From NCBI RefSeq assembly GCF_003074055.1, contig NZ_CP029043.1, positions 1,976,501 through 2,040,500 on the forward strand: DNA of 64,000 nt, read 5' to 3'. The notes below the pieces were generated by a model. The model was not told the DNA's origin and searched no databases. It saw nothing but the letters and a program-made list of their open reading frames with translations. Source of the DNA: Streptomyces nigra (GTDB taxonomy: Bacteria > Actinomycetota > Actinomycetes > Streptomycetales > Streptomycetaceae). Both the position numbers and the translations under genes were made by a program. This document shows, piece by piece, positions 1 to 8,876 of this stretch (its first letter is position 1; the number at the start of each line of letters is the position of its first letter).

Positions 1-1
1 C

Positions 2-460
2 GAGGTACGGGCGCCCGACGCGCGGGACAGCTTCACGGTGACGCATCCGGCGGTCGATCCGGAGTATCTGGCCTCGTCGTCCGGTGAGGCGACGGACGGG
101 CCGAGCCCGCGTCCGTCCGCCCCGAAGGACGACCCGTCCGCGTCGCCGGTCACCCGCAACGTGACGGTGGAGGGCTACTCGGCCGAGGGCAGGGAGCTGA
201 CCGTGACGTTCACCGGCGGGGTGTGCGCCGACTACGACGTGACGGCGAGCGAGAGCGGCGGCACCGTGACGGTCCGGGTGACGGAGACCACGCGGCCGGA
301 GAAGGTCTGCATCCTCATCGCCAAGGTGTTCCACCGGACCGTCCAGCTGGACGAGCCGCTCGGCGACCGGAAGGTCGTGGGCACGGACGGGCAGAGCGTG
401 CCGCTGGAGAAGCCGGGCGCGCGGCTGCCCGCGACACCGCAGACGTCCGGGGCCCGGTAG
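2..460 (+). CDS. C-terminal part of an unidentified protein
   Basis: The reading frame is open from the first bases of the window, so the true start lies upstream and only the last ~150 residues are visible. The segment begins with a Pro/Ser/Asp-rich linker and continues into a beta-rich region with two cysteines (in GGVCADYD and EKVCILIA) that could pair. A Pro/Ser linker followed by a small cysteine-containing beta domain is typical of extracytoplasmic Streptomyces proteins, but no signal peptide is in view. I do not recognise the family. It is convergent with erpA and ends before a shared hairpin terminator. Confidence 0.6.
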   Translation, partial: EVRAPDARDSFTVTHPAVDPEYLASSSGEATDGPSPRPSAPKDDPSASPVTRNVTVEGYSAEGRELTVTFTGGVCADYDVTASESGGTVTVRVTETTRPEKVCILIAKVFHRTVQLDEPLGDRKVVGTDGQSVPLEKPGARLPATPQTSGAR

Positions 461-475
461 GGACTCCCGGACACA

Positions 476-515
476 GGAAGGCGGCGGCCCCGTCGGAGGG
501 GGTCGCCGCCTTTCC
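476..515. terminator. Bidirectional hairpin terminator
   Basis: A near-perfect inverted repeat of about 16 bp (GGAAGGCGGCGGCCCC against GGGGTCGCCGCCTTTCC) lies between the convergent stop codons of the upstream partial gene and erpA, so it can serve both. Confidence 0.7.
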
Positions 516-545
516 ACGCGGATCGGCCGGTCCGGGCCGGTCCGG

Positions 546-902
546 CTAGCTGAACGAGTCGCCGCAGGCGCAGGAGCCCGTCGCGTTGGGGTTGTCGATC
601 GTGAAGCCCTGCTTCTCGATGGTGTCGACGAAGTCGATGGAGGCGCCACCCAGGTACGGGGCGCTCATGCGGTCGGTGACGACCTTGACTCCGCCGAAGT
701 CCTTCACGACGTCGCCGTCGAGCGAACGCTCGTCGAAGAAGAGCTGGTAGCGCAGGCCCGAGCAGCCACCCGGCTGAACGGCGACACGCAGAGCCAGGTC
801 GTCACGGCCTTCCTGGTCCAGCAGGGCCTTGACCTTGGCCGCGGCGGCGTCGCTCAGAATGATGCCGTCGGTGGCGGTGCTGGTCTCGTCCGATACGGAC
901 AT
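546..902 (-). CDS. erpA: Iron-sulfur cluster carrier ErpA (HesB/IscA family)
   Basis: A 118-aa A-type carrier that holds an Fe-S cluster and passes it to client enzymes in the cytoplasm. The three cluster-binding cysteines of the family are present: Cys47 in GGCSGLRY, and Cys111 and Cys113 in the C-terminal SCACG. Full family length. A GGGAGAG ribosome-binding site lies about 6 nt before the ATG. It is divergent from nadA, which encodes a [4Fe-4S] enzyme, so the neighbour is a plausible client; that link is inference. Confidence 0.93.
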   Translation of the reverse strand: MSVSDETSTATDGIILSDAAAAKVKALLDQEGRDDLALRVAVQPGGCSGLRYQLFFDERSLDGDVVKDFGGVKVVTDRMSAPYLGGASIDFVDTIEKQGFTIDNPNATGSCACGDSFS

Positions 903-1108
903 CTACATCTCTCCCGGGTTGTACGGAGACTGCTTGCCGACGAGTGCAACCGGCAAGGCCGCGGATTCATTCCGGGCCGAGCGTGCTTTTCCGCTTCTCT
1001 TGCTCGCCCTCTTCATGCTCGCACATGCCCGGCGGCGCGGACAGCGCCCTGTTGAGGGGCCGCGGGCGGGTCGTTCCGGGATTCCCGTCACATCGACACG
1101 ACCGGCAT

Positions 1109-1147
1109 CGTCAAACTGACGTGAACCGGTTATGATAGATAGCGTCA
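1109..1147 (+). promoter_or_regulatory. Candidate nadA promoter with palindromic operator
   Basis: A perfect palindrome CGTCA-AAC-TGACG occupies 1109-1121, where a -35 element would sit relative to a TATGAT -10 hexamer at 1131-1136. A third CGTCA half-site follows at 1143-1147. This predicts a 5' leader of about 95 nt before the nadA GTG. Position and symmetry suggest a repressor-controlled promoter. The rest of the 903-1238 divergent intergenic region shows no other convincing signal. Confidence 0.45.
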
Positions 1148-1238
1148 ATCCGACGAGAAGTCGGAGAAGGTGTCCCGCTTGACCCGCCGGACCGGACTTC
1201 CGGCGCCGGCGAGCCGCAGAACAGAAAGGGTGCGTGTC

Positions 1239-2423
1239 GTGACCACCGCCCAGACCCAGGAGCTCGACGTACAGCCGACGCCCCTCGCCCTGTTGCTTCT
1301 CGGCCGCGAGGCCGACCCGAGGAGCGAGCGCGGCGTCGAGTGTCCCGGTGACCTTCCCTCGCCGTCCGACCCGGACCTGGTCGAGCGGGCCCGCGCGGCC
1401 AAGGAGAAGCTCGGTGACAAGGTCTTCGTGCTCGGCCACCACTACCAGCGCGACGAGGTCATCCAGTTCGCGGATGTGACCGGTGACTCCTTCAAGCTGG
1501 CCCGCGACGCCGCCGCGCGCCCGGAGGCCGAGTACATCGTGTTCTGCGGTGTGCACTTCATGGCGGAGTCCGCGGACATCCTGACCTCCGACGACCAGAA
1601 GGTCGTCCTCCCCGACCTCGCCGCCGGCTGCTCGATGGCCGACATGGCGACGGCCGAGCAGGTCGCCGAGTGCTGGGACGTGCTGACCGAGGCCGGCATA
1701 GCCGAGCAGGTCGTACCCGTCTCGTACATGAACTCGTCCGCGGACATCAAGGCGTTCACGGGCAAGCACGGCGGCACGATCTGCACCTCGTCCAACGCCA
1801 AGCGCGCCCTGGACTGGGCCTTCGAGCAGGGCGAGAAGGTGCTCTTCCTGCCCGACCAGCACCTCGGGCGCAACACCGCGGTCCGCGACATGGGCATGTC
1901 CCTGGAGGACTGCGTCGTCTACAACCCGCACAAGCCGAACGGCGGGCTGACCGCCGACGAGCTGCGCGCGGCGAAGATGATCCTGTGGCGCGGGCACTGC
2001 TCGGTGCACGGCCGCTTCAGCCTGGACTCCGTCAACGACGTGCGCGAGCGCATCCCGGGCGTCAACGTCCTGGTCCACCCCGAGTGCAAGCACGAGGTCG
2101 TGGCCGCGGCGGACTACGTCGGGTCGACCGAGTACATCATCAAGGCGCTGGAGGCCGCCCCGGCCGGCTCCAAGTGGGCCATCGGCACGGAGCTGAACCT
2201 GGTCCGCCGGCTGGCGAACCGTTTCGCGCCCGAGGGCAAGGAGATCGTCTTCCTCGACAAGACGGTCTGCTTCTGCTCGACGATGAACCGCATCGACCTG
2301 CCCCACCTGGTGTGGACGCTGGAGTCGCTGGCCGAGGGCACCCTGGTCAACCGCATCGAGGTCGACAAGGAGACCGAGGCGTTCGCGAAGCTGGCGCTGG
2401 AGCGGATGCTGGCGCTGCCGTAG
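1239..2423 (+). CDS. nadA: Quinolinate synthase NadA
   Basis: Condenses iminoaspartate with dihydroxyacetone phosphate to quinolinate in de novo NAD synthesis, using a [4Fe-4S] cluster. Diagnostic motifs are HHYQRDEVIQFAD near residue 75, MNSSADIKA, and the cysteines of the family in FCGVHFM, HPECKHE and VCFCSTMN. The GTG at 1239 was chosen because AAAGGG (1225-1230) sits 8 nt upstream. An in-frame GTG at 1170 would add 23 poorly conserved-looking residues. Product 394 aa. The usual partners nadB and nadC are not in the window. The gene is convergent with the downstream kinase and shares a hairpin with it. Confidence 0.95.
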   Translation: MTTAQTQELDVQPTPLALLLLGREADPRSERGVECPGDLPSPSDPDLVERARAAKEKLGDKVFVLGHHYQRDEVIQFADVTGDSFKLARDAAARPEAEYIVFCGVHFMAESADILTSDDQKVVLPDLAAGCSMADMATAEQVAECWDVLTEAGIAEQVVPVSYMNSSADIKAFTGKHGGTICTSSNAKRALDWAFEQGEKVLFLPDQHLGRNTAVRDMGMSLEDCVVYNPHKPNGGLTADELRAAKMILWRGHCSVHGRFSLDSVNDVRERIPGVNVLVHPECKHEVVAAADYVGSTEYIIKALEAAPAGSKWAIGTELNLVRRLANRFAPEGKEIVFLDKTVCFCSTMNRIDLPHLVWTLESLAEGTLVNRIEVDKETEAFAKLALERMLALP

Positions 2424-2430
2424 CCGCCCG

Positions 2431-2475
2431 CCCCGCCCTCACCCCGACACGGGCTCCCGGTCGGGGTGGGCGGGG
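2431..2475. terminator. Bidirectional hairpin between nadA and the kinase gene
   Basis: GTCGGGGTGGGCGGGG at 2460-2475 pairs with the segment at 2431-2448 with one bulged base. The arm overlaps the last codons of the minus-strand kinase gene, so the signal is compact and may serve both convergent genes. Confidence 0.55.
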
Positions 2476-4676
2476 TCCAGCGTGAACAGACCGCCCTCGG
2501 ACGTGGTGACGACGAGGGCGCCGCCGCTCAGCAGCACCTGTGACGACTCCTGGCCCAGGCTCTCCGCCCGCTGGGCACGCGGCATCGTCTCCCAGAGCAG
2601 GGTGCCCTTCCTGGCGTCTAGGGCGGCGACCCGGCCGCTGGCGGTGGAGAGGAAGACCGTGCGGGCGCGCGGGTCGTGGGTGATGCCCCAGGAGCGCTCC
2701 ATGCTGGTCCGGGTGGTCCACAGCCGCTCGCCGGTCCGGGCCGACACGGCGGTGAGACGGCCGGAGGTCGAGACGCACCAGAGGACGCCGCCCGCGAGGG
2801 TCACCTCTCCTTCGAGTTCATGGGCGAGCCGCGTCGTGGTGGCGCGGCCCGTGCCCGTGTCGACCAGCCGGATCCGCGCATACGCGTCCCTTTGCAGGTC
2901 GTCGGCGCGGTCGAGCAGGAGGACACGTCCCTCGAACATCCCGAGGGCAACCGACTCGTAGGGCACCTTGGCGGTGTGCGCGGTGCCGTCGGCCTCGTCC
3001 AGGCTCAGGAGCAGCCGGTTCTTCGCGGCCGCCGCGCCCGGCCCGCACATCATGGGCAGGCCGGGCCGGGTGGGCGCCCAGTCGCAGTACTGGCCTTCCG
3101 GCAGGGCGGCCGTCCAGCGTTCGGCGCCGGTGCGTGCCGAGCGGGCGACCAGCGTCCGGCCGCCGCCGTCGTCCGGGGCGACGACGAGGTCGCCGGACAT
3201 ATGGGGACGGGCCTGCCCGGCGTTCACCGCGCGGTGCCAGAGCCGCTTCCCGGTGCGCGCGTCCAGGGCGCTGACCGAGAACCGCTGCTCTCCCTCCCTG
3301 CTGGGGCGGTACAGCTGCTCGACCACCACCGTGCCGTCCACGACCCCGAGCACCGAGAAGCTGAACAGGCCCTTGCCCAGGGCGGACGGCACTCCGTCGG
3401 CGCGCCAGACGGCCTTCCCGGTGAGCGCGTCGATCCGCACGGGCAGCGTCCCGTCGCCCGCGCAGAACACGGCCGTTCCGTCCGCCATGCACCGCGGGGC
3501 GTCGAAGTGGCCCACCCCGGCCACGTCGGAAGCCCGCTTCACCCCGCTCGCGGCCGTCGCCTCCGTCGTCGTCTGCCAGGGCCGCCAGCCGGCCGGCAGG
3601 GCGGCCCAGCGGGAGGGCGCGGCGACGTCGGTGCCCTTCGGTCGGTCCTCGTCCCCTGGGCCGGCGAGGAGGTAGGCCGTCAGCCCGAGCGCGAGCACGA
3701 CGGCGGTCCCGGCCACGGCCCACAGCCTGCGGGCGCGGCCCCTTCGGCGGACGGGCGGCTCCTCATGAGAGAGGGAATCGGCATCGGCGGTCCCCGCGGG
3801 GCGGGTCCGCACCAGGGCCAGCTCGCCGGCGCGCAGCCGGACCGTGCCGCCGTCGTCGTCGCCCGTCTCCGGCAGCGCGGCCATGAACTCGGCCGCCAGG
3901 GTGCCCGGTTCGGGCCGCTCCCCTGGGTCCTTGGCCAGGCAGCGTTCCAGGATCGGGCGCAGAGGCTCCGCCACACCGTCCAGGACCGGGGCGTCGTGCA
4001 CCACCCGATACGCCGTCAGATAGGGGCTGTCCGCGTCGAACGGGCCGCGCGCGGTGGCGGCGAAGACGATCAGGGCGCCCAGGGAGAAGACGTCGGAGGC
4101 CGGGCCCACCGAGCGGGCGTCGGTCAGCTGCTCCGGGGACATGAACGGCGGGGTGCCGATCATCTGGCCGGTCTCGGTGAGGGTGTTGTGGTTCTCGGCC
4201 GCGCGCGAGATGCCGAAGTCGATGACCCGGGGGCCGTCGTCGGCCATGAGCACGTTGGCGGGCTTGAGGTCGCGGTGGACGACCCCGGCGCGGTGGATGT
4301 CCCGCAACGCCTCGACCAGGCCGAGCGCCAGCCGTCGGAGCTCCGTCCGGTTCAGCGGTCCCTCGTCGCGGACCCGGGCGGCGAGCGAGGGGCCCGGCAC
4401 GTACTGGGTCGCCATCCAGGGGCGTTCGGCGTCCGGGTCGGCGTCCAGGACGGGGGCGGTGAAGACACCGCTCACCTTGCGGACGGCGGCGATCTCCTGG
4501 CGGAAACGGGTCCGGAAGACGGGGTCCTCGGCGTACTGGGCGTGCACCACCTTCACGGCGACCTCGCGGCCGGACCGCGATCTGCCCCGGTAGACGGCAC
4601 CCATGCCGCCCGCGCCGAGCCGGTCCAGCAGCCGGTAGCCACCGACCGACTTCGGGTCGTCCTTGCGCAGCGGCAC
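2439..4676 (-). CDS. Membrane Ser/Thr protein kinase with extracellular beta-propeller
   Basis: Predicted 745-aa Hanks-type (PknB-like) kinase. The N-terminal kinase domain has the glycine loop GAGGMGAVY, the VAVK lysine, the catalytic loop HRDLKPAN, the DFG triad in VIDFGIS and the APE-like MSPEQL. After an acidic linker, one transmembrane helix (about residues 320-340, WAVAGTAVVLALGLTAYLL) leads to an extracellular C-terminal region of about 380 residues with repeated WD/PQQ-like blades (ALDARTGKRLW, AVSARTGERLW, ALDARKGTLLW). This suggests ligand sensing outside and phosphorylation inside. The GTG at 4676 was chosen because GGAAGG lies 7-8 nt upstream; an ATG at 4718 adds 14 residues but lacks a ribosome-binding site. 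The ligand and substrates are unknown. Confidence 0.9.
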   Translation of the reverse strand: MPLRKDDPKSVGGYRLLDRLGAGGMGAVYRGRSRSGREVAVKVVHAQYAEDPVFRTRFRQEIAAVRKVSGVFTAPVLDADPDAERPWMATQYVPGPSLAARVRDEGPLNRTELRRLALGLVEALRDIHRAGVVHRDLKPANVLMADDGPRVIDFGISRAAENHNTLTETGQMIGTPPFMSPEQLTDARSVGPASDVFSLGALIVFAATARGPFDADSPYLTAYRVVHDAPVLDGVAEPLRPILERCLAKDPGERPEPGTLAAEFMAALPETGDDDGGTVRLRAGELALVRTRPAGTADADSLSHEEPPVRRRGRARRLWAVAGTAVVLALGLTAYLLAGPGDEDRPKGTDVAAPSRWAALPAGWRPWQTTTEATAASGVKRASDVAGVGHFDAPRCMADGTAVFCAGDGTLPVRIDALTGKAVWRADGVPSALGKGLFSFSVLGVVDGTVVVEQLYRPSREGEQRFSVSALDARTGKRLWHRAVNAGQARPHMSGDLVVAPDDGGGRTLVARSARTGAERWTAALPEGQYCDWAPTRPGLPMMCGPGAAAAKNRLLLSLDEADGTAHTAKVPYESVALGMFEGRVLLLDRADDLQRDAYARIRLVDTGTGRATTTRLAHELEGEVTLAGGVLWCVSTSGRLTAVSARTGERLWTTRTSMERSWGITHDPRARTVFLSTASGRVAALDARKGTLLWETMPRAQRAESLGQESSQVLLSGGALVVTTSEGGLFTLDPAHPDREPVSG

Positions 4677-4735
4677 ACCCGAGCCCTTCCCCCGTGAGCC
4701 AGTTCGAGGCCCCAGCATACGTAACGGTGAAACGA

Positions 4736-4784
4736 CGACGGCCGGGTCCCGAACCGGTTGTTCAGGTTCGGGACCCGGCCGTCG
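4736..4784 (-). terminator. Strong hairpin terminator after the RND gene
   Basis: A perfect 20-bp stem (arms 4736-4755 and 4765-4784, 9-nt loop) lies 20 nt past the stop codon of the minus-strand RND gene. On that strand it is followed by a short T run. It insulates the kinase gene from transcription out of the exporter gene. Confidence 0.85.
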
Positions 4785-4803
4785 CGGGTCACACGGTCAC
4801 GCG

Positions 4804-7800
4804 TCACACGGACGCGGGCTGTGTCTCCTCGGAGGAGGCGTCCGGCGCCGGCTGCTCGGGCAGGCCGGCCTTCCGGGCCCGCTTGGCCGCCCGCTTCTTC
4901 GCCCGGCGCTCCTTGCGCAGTTCGAGCATCGCGTAGAGCGTCGGGACGAGGAGCAGGGTGAGCAGGGTGGAGGTGATCAGACCGCCGATCACGACCACGG
5001 CCAGCGGCTGGGCGATGAAACCGCCCTCGCCGGTGACGCCGAGCGCCATCGGGAGCAGGGCGAAGATCGTCGCCAGCGCCGTCATGAGGATCGGGCGCAG
5101 CCGGTGCCGGCCGCCCTCGACCACGGCCTCGACGACGCCGTACCCCTGGGCCCGGTACTGGTTGATGAGGTCGATCAGCACGATGGCGTTGGTGACCACG
5201 ATGCCGATCAGCATCAGCATGCCGATCATCGCGGGGACGCCCATCGGGGTGCCGGTCGCCACCAGCAGGCCGATCGCGCCGGTCGCCGCGAACGGCACGG
5301 AGACGAGCAGGATCAGCGGCTGCGCGAGCGAGCGGAAGGTCGCCACCAGCAGCATGAAGACGATCGCGATCGCCGCCAGCATCGCCAGGCCCAGGTTGGC
5401 GAACGCCTCGTCCTGGTCCTCGGAGACACCGCCGATGTCGGCCGTCGCGCCCGCCGGGAGCTTCAGCCCGTCGATCTTCGACTGGAGGTCGGCGCTGACC
5501 GCGCCGGTGTTGTCACCGGTCGGCTTGGCCGTGATGGTGGCGGCGCGCCGGCCGTCGATCCGGGTCATCGACACCGGTCCGTCCACCAGCTTCACCTCCG
5601 CGATGTCCCCGAGCTTCACCGGGCCGAGGCGCAGCGCCCGCAGCTCCTTCAGGGTCGTCGCCGGCTCGGCCGACTTGATGACGACGTCCCGCTCGGTGTC
5701 GTCGAGGGTCGCCTGGGCCGCGGTGGTGCCGCGGACCGCCTGGGCCACGGCCAGGCCGAGGCTCTGGTCGTCGAAGCCGGCCGCGGCCGCCTTCTCGTTG
5801 GCCCGCACCGAGACGCGGGGCACGCTCTGGGACAGGTCGCTGGTGACGTCGGTGACGTCGTCCAGGCCTGCCACGGCCTTGCGGACCTGCTCGGCCGCCG
5901 AGCGCAGCACCTCCCCGTCGGCCGCCTTGACGACGACGCTCAGGTCCTGGGCGCCGAAGCCGTCACCGGCGGAGATGGTGGTCGTGCCGATGCCGTCGAG
6001 CTTCTTCAGGCCGGCCTCGATACGGCTCTGCACGTCGTCGTAGGACGCGGAGCCCTCCAGCATCACCTGGTACGACGCCTGGTTGGTGTCGGTGCCGCCG
6101 CCGAAGGCGGCCATGAAGCCGGACGAGCCGACGGTGACCTGGTAGTCCTTGACGCCGTCGGTGCCGGCGAGGAGCTTCTCGACCTTCTTGGCCTGCGCGT
6201 CGGTCGCGGCGAGGCTGGTGCCGGGCTCGAGCTCCTGCTTGACGGTGAGGACCTCCTGCTCGCCCTGGTCGAAGAAGTTCGTCTTCAGCAGCGGCGCCAT
6301 GCCGAACGTGCCGAACAGGACGGCGACGGCGATCAGCACACTGGTCAGCCTGCGGCGGGTGGCGAAGCGCAGGACGGGCACGTAGATCCGCTGGAGCCGG
6401 CTGCGCGCCTCCTTCTCCTCGGCGGCGCGGCGCGCCTCGTCGGCGTCCTCGGGCGTGCCCTTCGGGGCGCGCAGGAACCAGTACGACAGCACGGGCACGA
6501 CCGTGAGGGACACCAGCAGCGACGCCAGCAGGGCCGCCGTCACCGTCAGGCTGAACGAGCCGAACAGCTCGCCCACCATGCCGCCGACCAGGCCGATCGG
6601 CAGGAAGACGGCCACCGTGGTGAGCGTCGAGGAGGTCACCGCGCCGGCGACCTCGCGGACCGCCTTGAGGATGGCGTCCTCGCGCTCCTCGCCGTAGCCG
6701 AGGTGCCGCTTGATGTTCTCCAGGACCACGATCGAGTCGTCGACTACCCGGCCGATCGCGATGGTCAGCGCGCCGAGCGTCAGCATGTTGAGCGAGAGGT
6801 CCCGCGTCCACAGCACGATCAGGGCGAGGACGACCGACAGCGGGATGGACACCGCGGTCACCAGCGTCGAGCGGATCGACGCGAGGAAGACCAGGATGAC
6901 CAGGACCGCGAAGAGCAGACCGAGCGCGCCCTCGGTGGTCAGTCCGTCGATGGACTTCTTCACCGCCGGGCCCTGGTCGCTGACCACGGTGAGCGTGGCG
7001 TCCGAGCCGAGGTCCGCGCGCAGCTTCGGCAGCTTGTCCGCGACGGCGTCGGAGATGGCGACGGCGCTGCCGTCACGGTCCATCGTCACGGCGACGGCCA
7101 GCGAGGGCTTGCCGTCGGTGCGGGTGAGGGAGTCGGCCGGGGCCTGCTCCTGGGCGACGGCGGCCGCGTCGGCGAGGCGTACGGGCTTGCCCTTGCCCTG
7201 GCCCTTGACCCGCAGGTCCTTGATCTGGTCGAGCGAGGTGAAGCCGCCGCCGACCTGCACGGTGTGGTTGGCGCCGTCCTCGTCGAAGGAGCCGGCGGGC
7301 AGGGTGGCGCCGCCGGCCTGGAGGGCCTTGGAGAGGTCCGCCGGGGTGAGCCCGGCCTCGGCGAGCTTGCCGTCGTCGGGCGTGACGGCGACCTGGAGGT
7401 CGCGCACACCGTCGACGGTGACCTGGCCGACGCCGTCGATCTCCTTGAGGGCGGGCACCAGGGTCCGGTCGAGCTGGTCGGCCAGGGCCTGCTGGTCCTT
7501 GCCGGAGGTGACGGCGAGGACGACGGTCGGGATGTCGTCGGTGGAGCCGGCGATCACCTGCGGGTCGACGGAGTCGGGCAGCTGGACGCGGGCCCGGTTG
7601 ACGGCCTGCTGGACGTCGGCGACGAGCTGCTGGGTGCCGGGGCCGTAGTCGAAGGACGCCATGATGACGGCGTTGCCTTCGGCGGCGGTGGAGGTGACGC
7701 CGGTGATGCCGTCGACGGCTTCGAGGCTGTCCTCGATCGGCTCGACGACCTGCTTCTCGACCACGTCCGGGGACGCGCCCTGGTAGGGGGCGATCACGGA

Positions 7801-7938
7801 CACCATGGGCAGTTCGATGGAGGGCAGCAGCTGCTGCTTGAGCTGGGGTATCGCGATCGCGCCGAAGACCAGCGCGATGATCGAGATCAGGCCGATCAGA
7901 GCTCGTTGCGCGAGGCTGAATCGGGACAGCCAGGACAT
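4804..7938 (-). CDS. RND-family efflux transporter (HAE1/AcrB-like)
   Basis: A 1044-aa inner-membrane permease with the standard RND layout: one N-terminal transmembrane helix, a large extracytoplasmic loop, a central helix bundle, then a second loop and bundle. It begins MSWLSRFSLAQRALIG. The second helical bundle carries the GRVVDDSIVVLE motif with the proton-relay acidic pair; the last bundle carries GIVVTNAIVLIDLIN. Family length matches. There is no membrane-fusion or outer-membrane partner, as usual for Gram-positive members. The substrate is unknown. It lies 178 bp downstream of a NarL-type response regulator on the same strand, which may control it. AGGAG lies about 15 nt before the ATG, farther than ideal. 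Confidence 0.88.
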   Translation of the reverse strand: MSWLSRFSLAQRALIGLISIIALVFGAIAIPQLKQQLLPSIELPMVSVIAPYQGASPDVVEKQVVEPIEDSLEAVDGITGVTSTAAEGNAVIMASFDYGPGTQQLVADVQQAVNRARVQLPDSVDPQVIAGSTDDIPTVVLAVTSGKDQQALADQLDRTLVPALKEIDGVGQVTVDGVRDLQVAVTPDDGKLAEAGLTPADLSKALQAGGATLPAGSFDEDGANHTVQVGGGFTSLDQIKDLRVKGQGKGKPVRLADAAAVAQEQAPADSLTRTDGKPSLAVAVTMDRDGSAVAISDAVADKLPKLRADLGSDATLTVVSDQGPAVKKSIDGLTTEGALGLLFAVLVILVFLASIRSTLVTAVSIPLSVVLALIVLWTRDLSLNMLTLGALTIAIGRVVDDSIVVLENIKRHLGYGEEREDAILKAVREVAGAVTSSTLTTVAVFLPIGLVGGMVGELFGSFSLTVTAALLASLLVSLTVVPVLSYWFLRAPKGTPEDADEARRAAEEKEARSRLQRIYVPVLRFATRRRLTSVLIAVAVLFGTFGMAPLLKTNFFDQGEQEVLTVKQELEPGTSLAATDAQAKKVEKLLAGTDGVKDYQVTVGSSGFMAAFGGGTDTNQASYQVMLEGSASYDDVQSRIEAGLKKLDGIGTTTISAGDGFGAQDLSVVVKAADGEVLRSAAEQVRKAVAGLDDVTDVTSDLSQSVPRVSVRANEKAAAAGFDDQSLGLAVAQAVRGTTAAQATLDDTERDVVIKSAEPATTLKELRALRLGPVKLGDIAEVKLVDGPVSMTRIDGRRAATITAKPTGDNTGAVSADLQSKIDGLKLPAGATADIGGVSEDQDEAFANLGLAMLAAIAIVFMLLVATFRSLAQPLILLVSVPFAATGAIGLLVATGTPMGVPAMIGMLMLIGIVVTNAIVLIDLINQYRAQGYGVVEAVVEGGRHRLRPILMTALATIFALLPMALGVTGEGGFIAQPLAVVVIGGLITSTLLTLLLVPTLYAMLELRKERRAKKRAAKRARKAGLPEQPAPDASSEETQPASV

Positions 7939-8076
7939 GGGTGGAAGGTCTCTCTCCTGTGGGCGGAAGGCGTGGACGGGCGGGCGGGCCGCGGTGGCGC
8001 GGCACACAGGTGGGCGCCCGCCCCTACACCCTGGGCCATCGCGGAAGCCCGTTCCCTAGCCCCCAGGTCCATTTCT

Positions 8077-8098
8077 CGCCCGGCGTCTACTCCGGGCG
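8077..8098 (-). terminator. Small hairpin between response regulator and RND genes
   Basis: CGCCCGG and CCGGGCG form a 7-bp stem with an 8-nt loop. Next to it, a perfect palindrome TGGAGT-TC-ACTCCA (8111-8124) overlaps the response regulator stop codon. These could terminate the two-component operon or form part of a promoter or operator for the RND gene; the sequence alone does not decide. Confidence 0.3.
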
Positions 8099-8116
8099 CA
8101 GTACACGGGCTGGAGT

Positions 8117-8794
8117 TCACTCCACCCTCGGACGTACCAGCCCCGACTCGTAGGCGATGACGACGAGCTGGGCACGGTCGCGGGCACCCAGCTTGGACAT
8201 GGCGCGGTTGACGTGGGTCTTCACGGTGAGCGGGCTGACCTCGAGCCGCTCGGCGATCTCGTCGTTGGAGAGTCCGCCGGCGACCTGGACCAGCACCTCG
8301 CGCTCGCGGACGGTCAGGGCGTCGAGCCGCTCGCCGCGGGCGGGGTCGCGGCCGTCGCCGTCGCCATGGGCGAGGAAGCGGGCGATCAGGCTCTTGGTGG
8401 CGGCCGGGGACAGCAGGGCCTCGCCGCCCGCGGCGACCCGGATCGCGGCGAGGAGCTCGTCGGGTTCGGAGCCCTTGCCGAGGAACCCGGACGCGCCGGC
8501 CCGCAGCGACTGCACGACGTAGTCGTCGACCTCGAAGGTGGTCAGTATGACGACGCGGACATGGGCGAGGGCCGGGTCGGCGCTGATCATGCGGGTGGCG
8601 GCGAGGCCGTCGGTGCCGGGCATCCGGATGTCCATGAGGACGACGTCCGCGCGCTCCTGCTTCGCCAGCCGGACCGCCTCCTCGCCGTCGGAGGCCTCGC
8701 CGACGACCTCCATGTCCGGTTCGGAGTCGACCAGCACCCGGAAGGCGCTGCGCAGCAGGGCCTGGTCGTCGGCGAGCAGGACACGGATCGGCAT
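8117..8794 (-). CDS. NarL/FixJ-family response regulator
   Basis: A 225-aa two-domain regulator. The receiver has the acidic pair Asp9-Asp10 (LLADDQ), the phosphoacceptor Asp55 (VLMDIRMPG), and the conserved Thr and Lys (ILTTFE, FLGKGS). The C-terminal LuxR-type HTH is LTVREREVL...SNDEIAERLEVSPLTVKTHV. The ATG at 8794 was chosen because GAGGA lies 6 nt upstream; the frame extends upstream without a better start. It follows the histidine kinase gene by 82 bp on the same strand. The target is unknown; the adjacent RND exporter is the natural candidate. Confidence 0.93.
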   Translation of the reverse strand: MPIRVLLADDQALLRSAFRVLVDSEPDMEVVGEASDGEEAVRLAKQERADVVLMDIRMPGTDGLAATRMISADPALAHVRVVILTTFEVDDYVVQSLRAGASGFLGKGSEPDELLAAIRVAAGGEALLSPAATKSLIARFLAHGDGDGRDPARGERLDALTVREREVLVQVAGGLSNDEIAERLEVSPLTVKTHVNRAMSKLGARDRAQLVVIAYESGLVRPRVE

Positions 8795-8876
8795 ACGGCT
8801 TCCTCGGCGGGCGCTGGGGGGTGGTTCCGGTGTCACGACAACTGCCGGAGGGTCCCGGCGAGTTCCCGTCCGCCCG

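Noticed and set aside
4663..8160. 3.5-kb plus-strand frame opposite the RND transporter gene
   Set aside because: The product is a His/Arg/Asp-rich low-complexity string with no domain; codon third-position bias marks the minus strand as coding.
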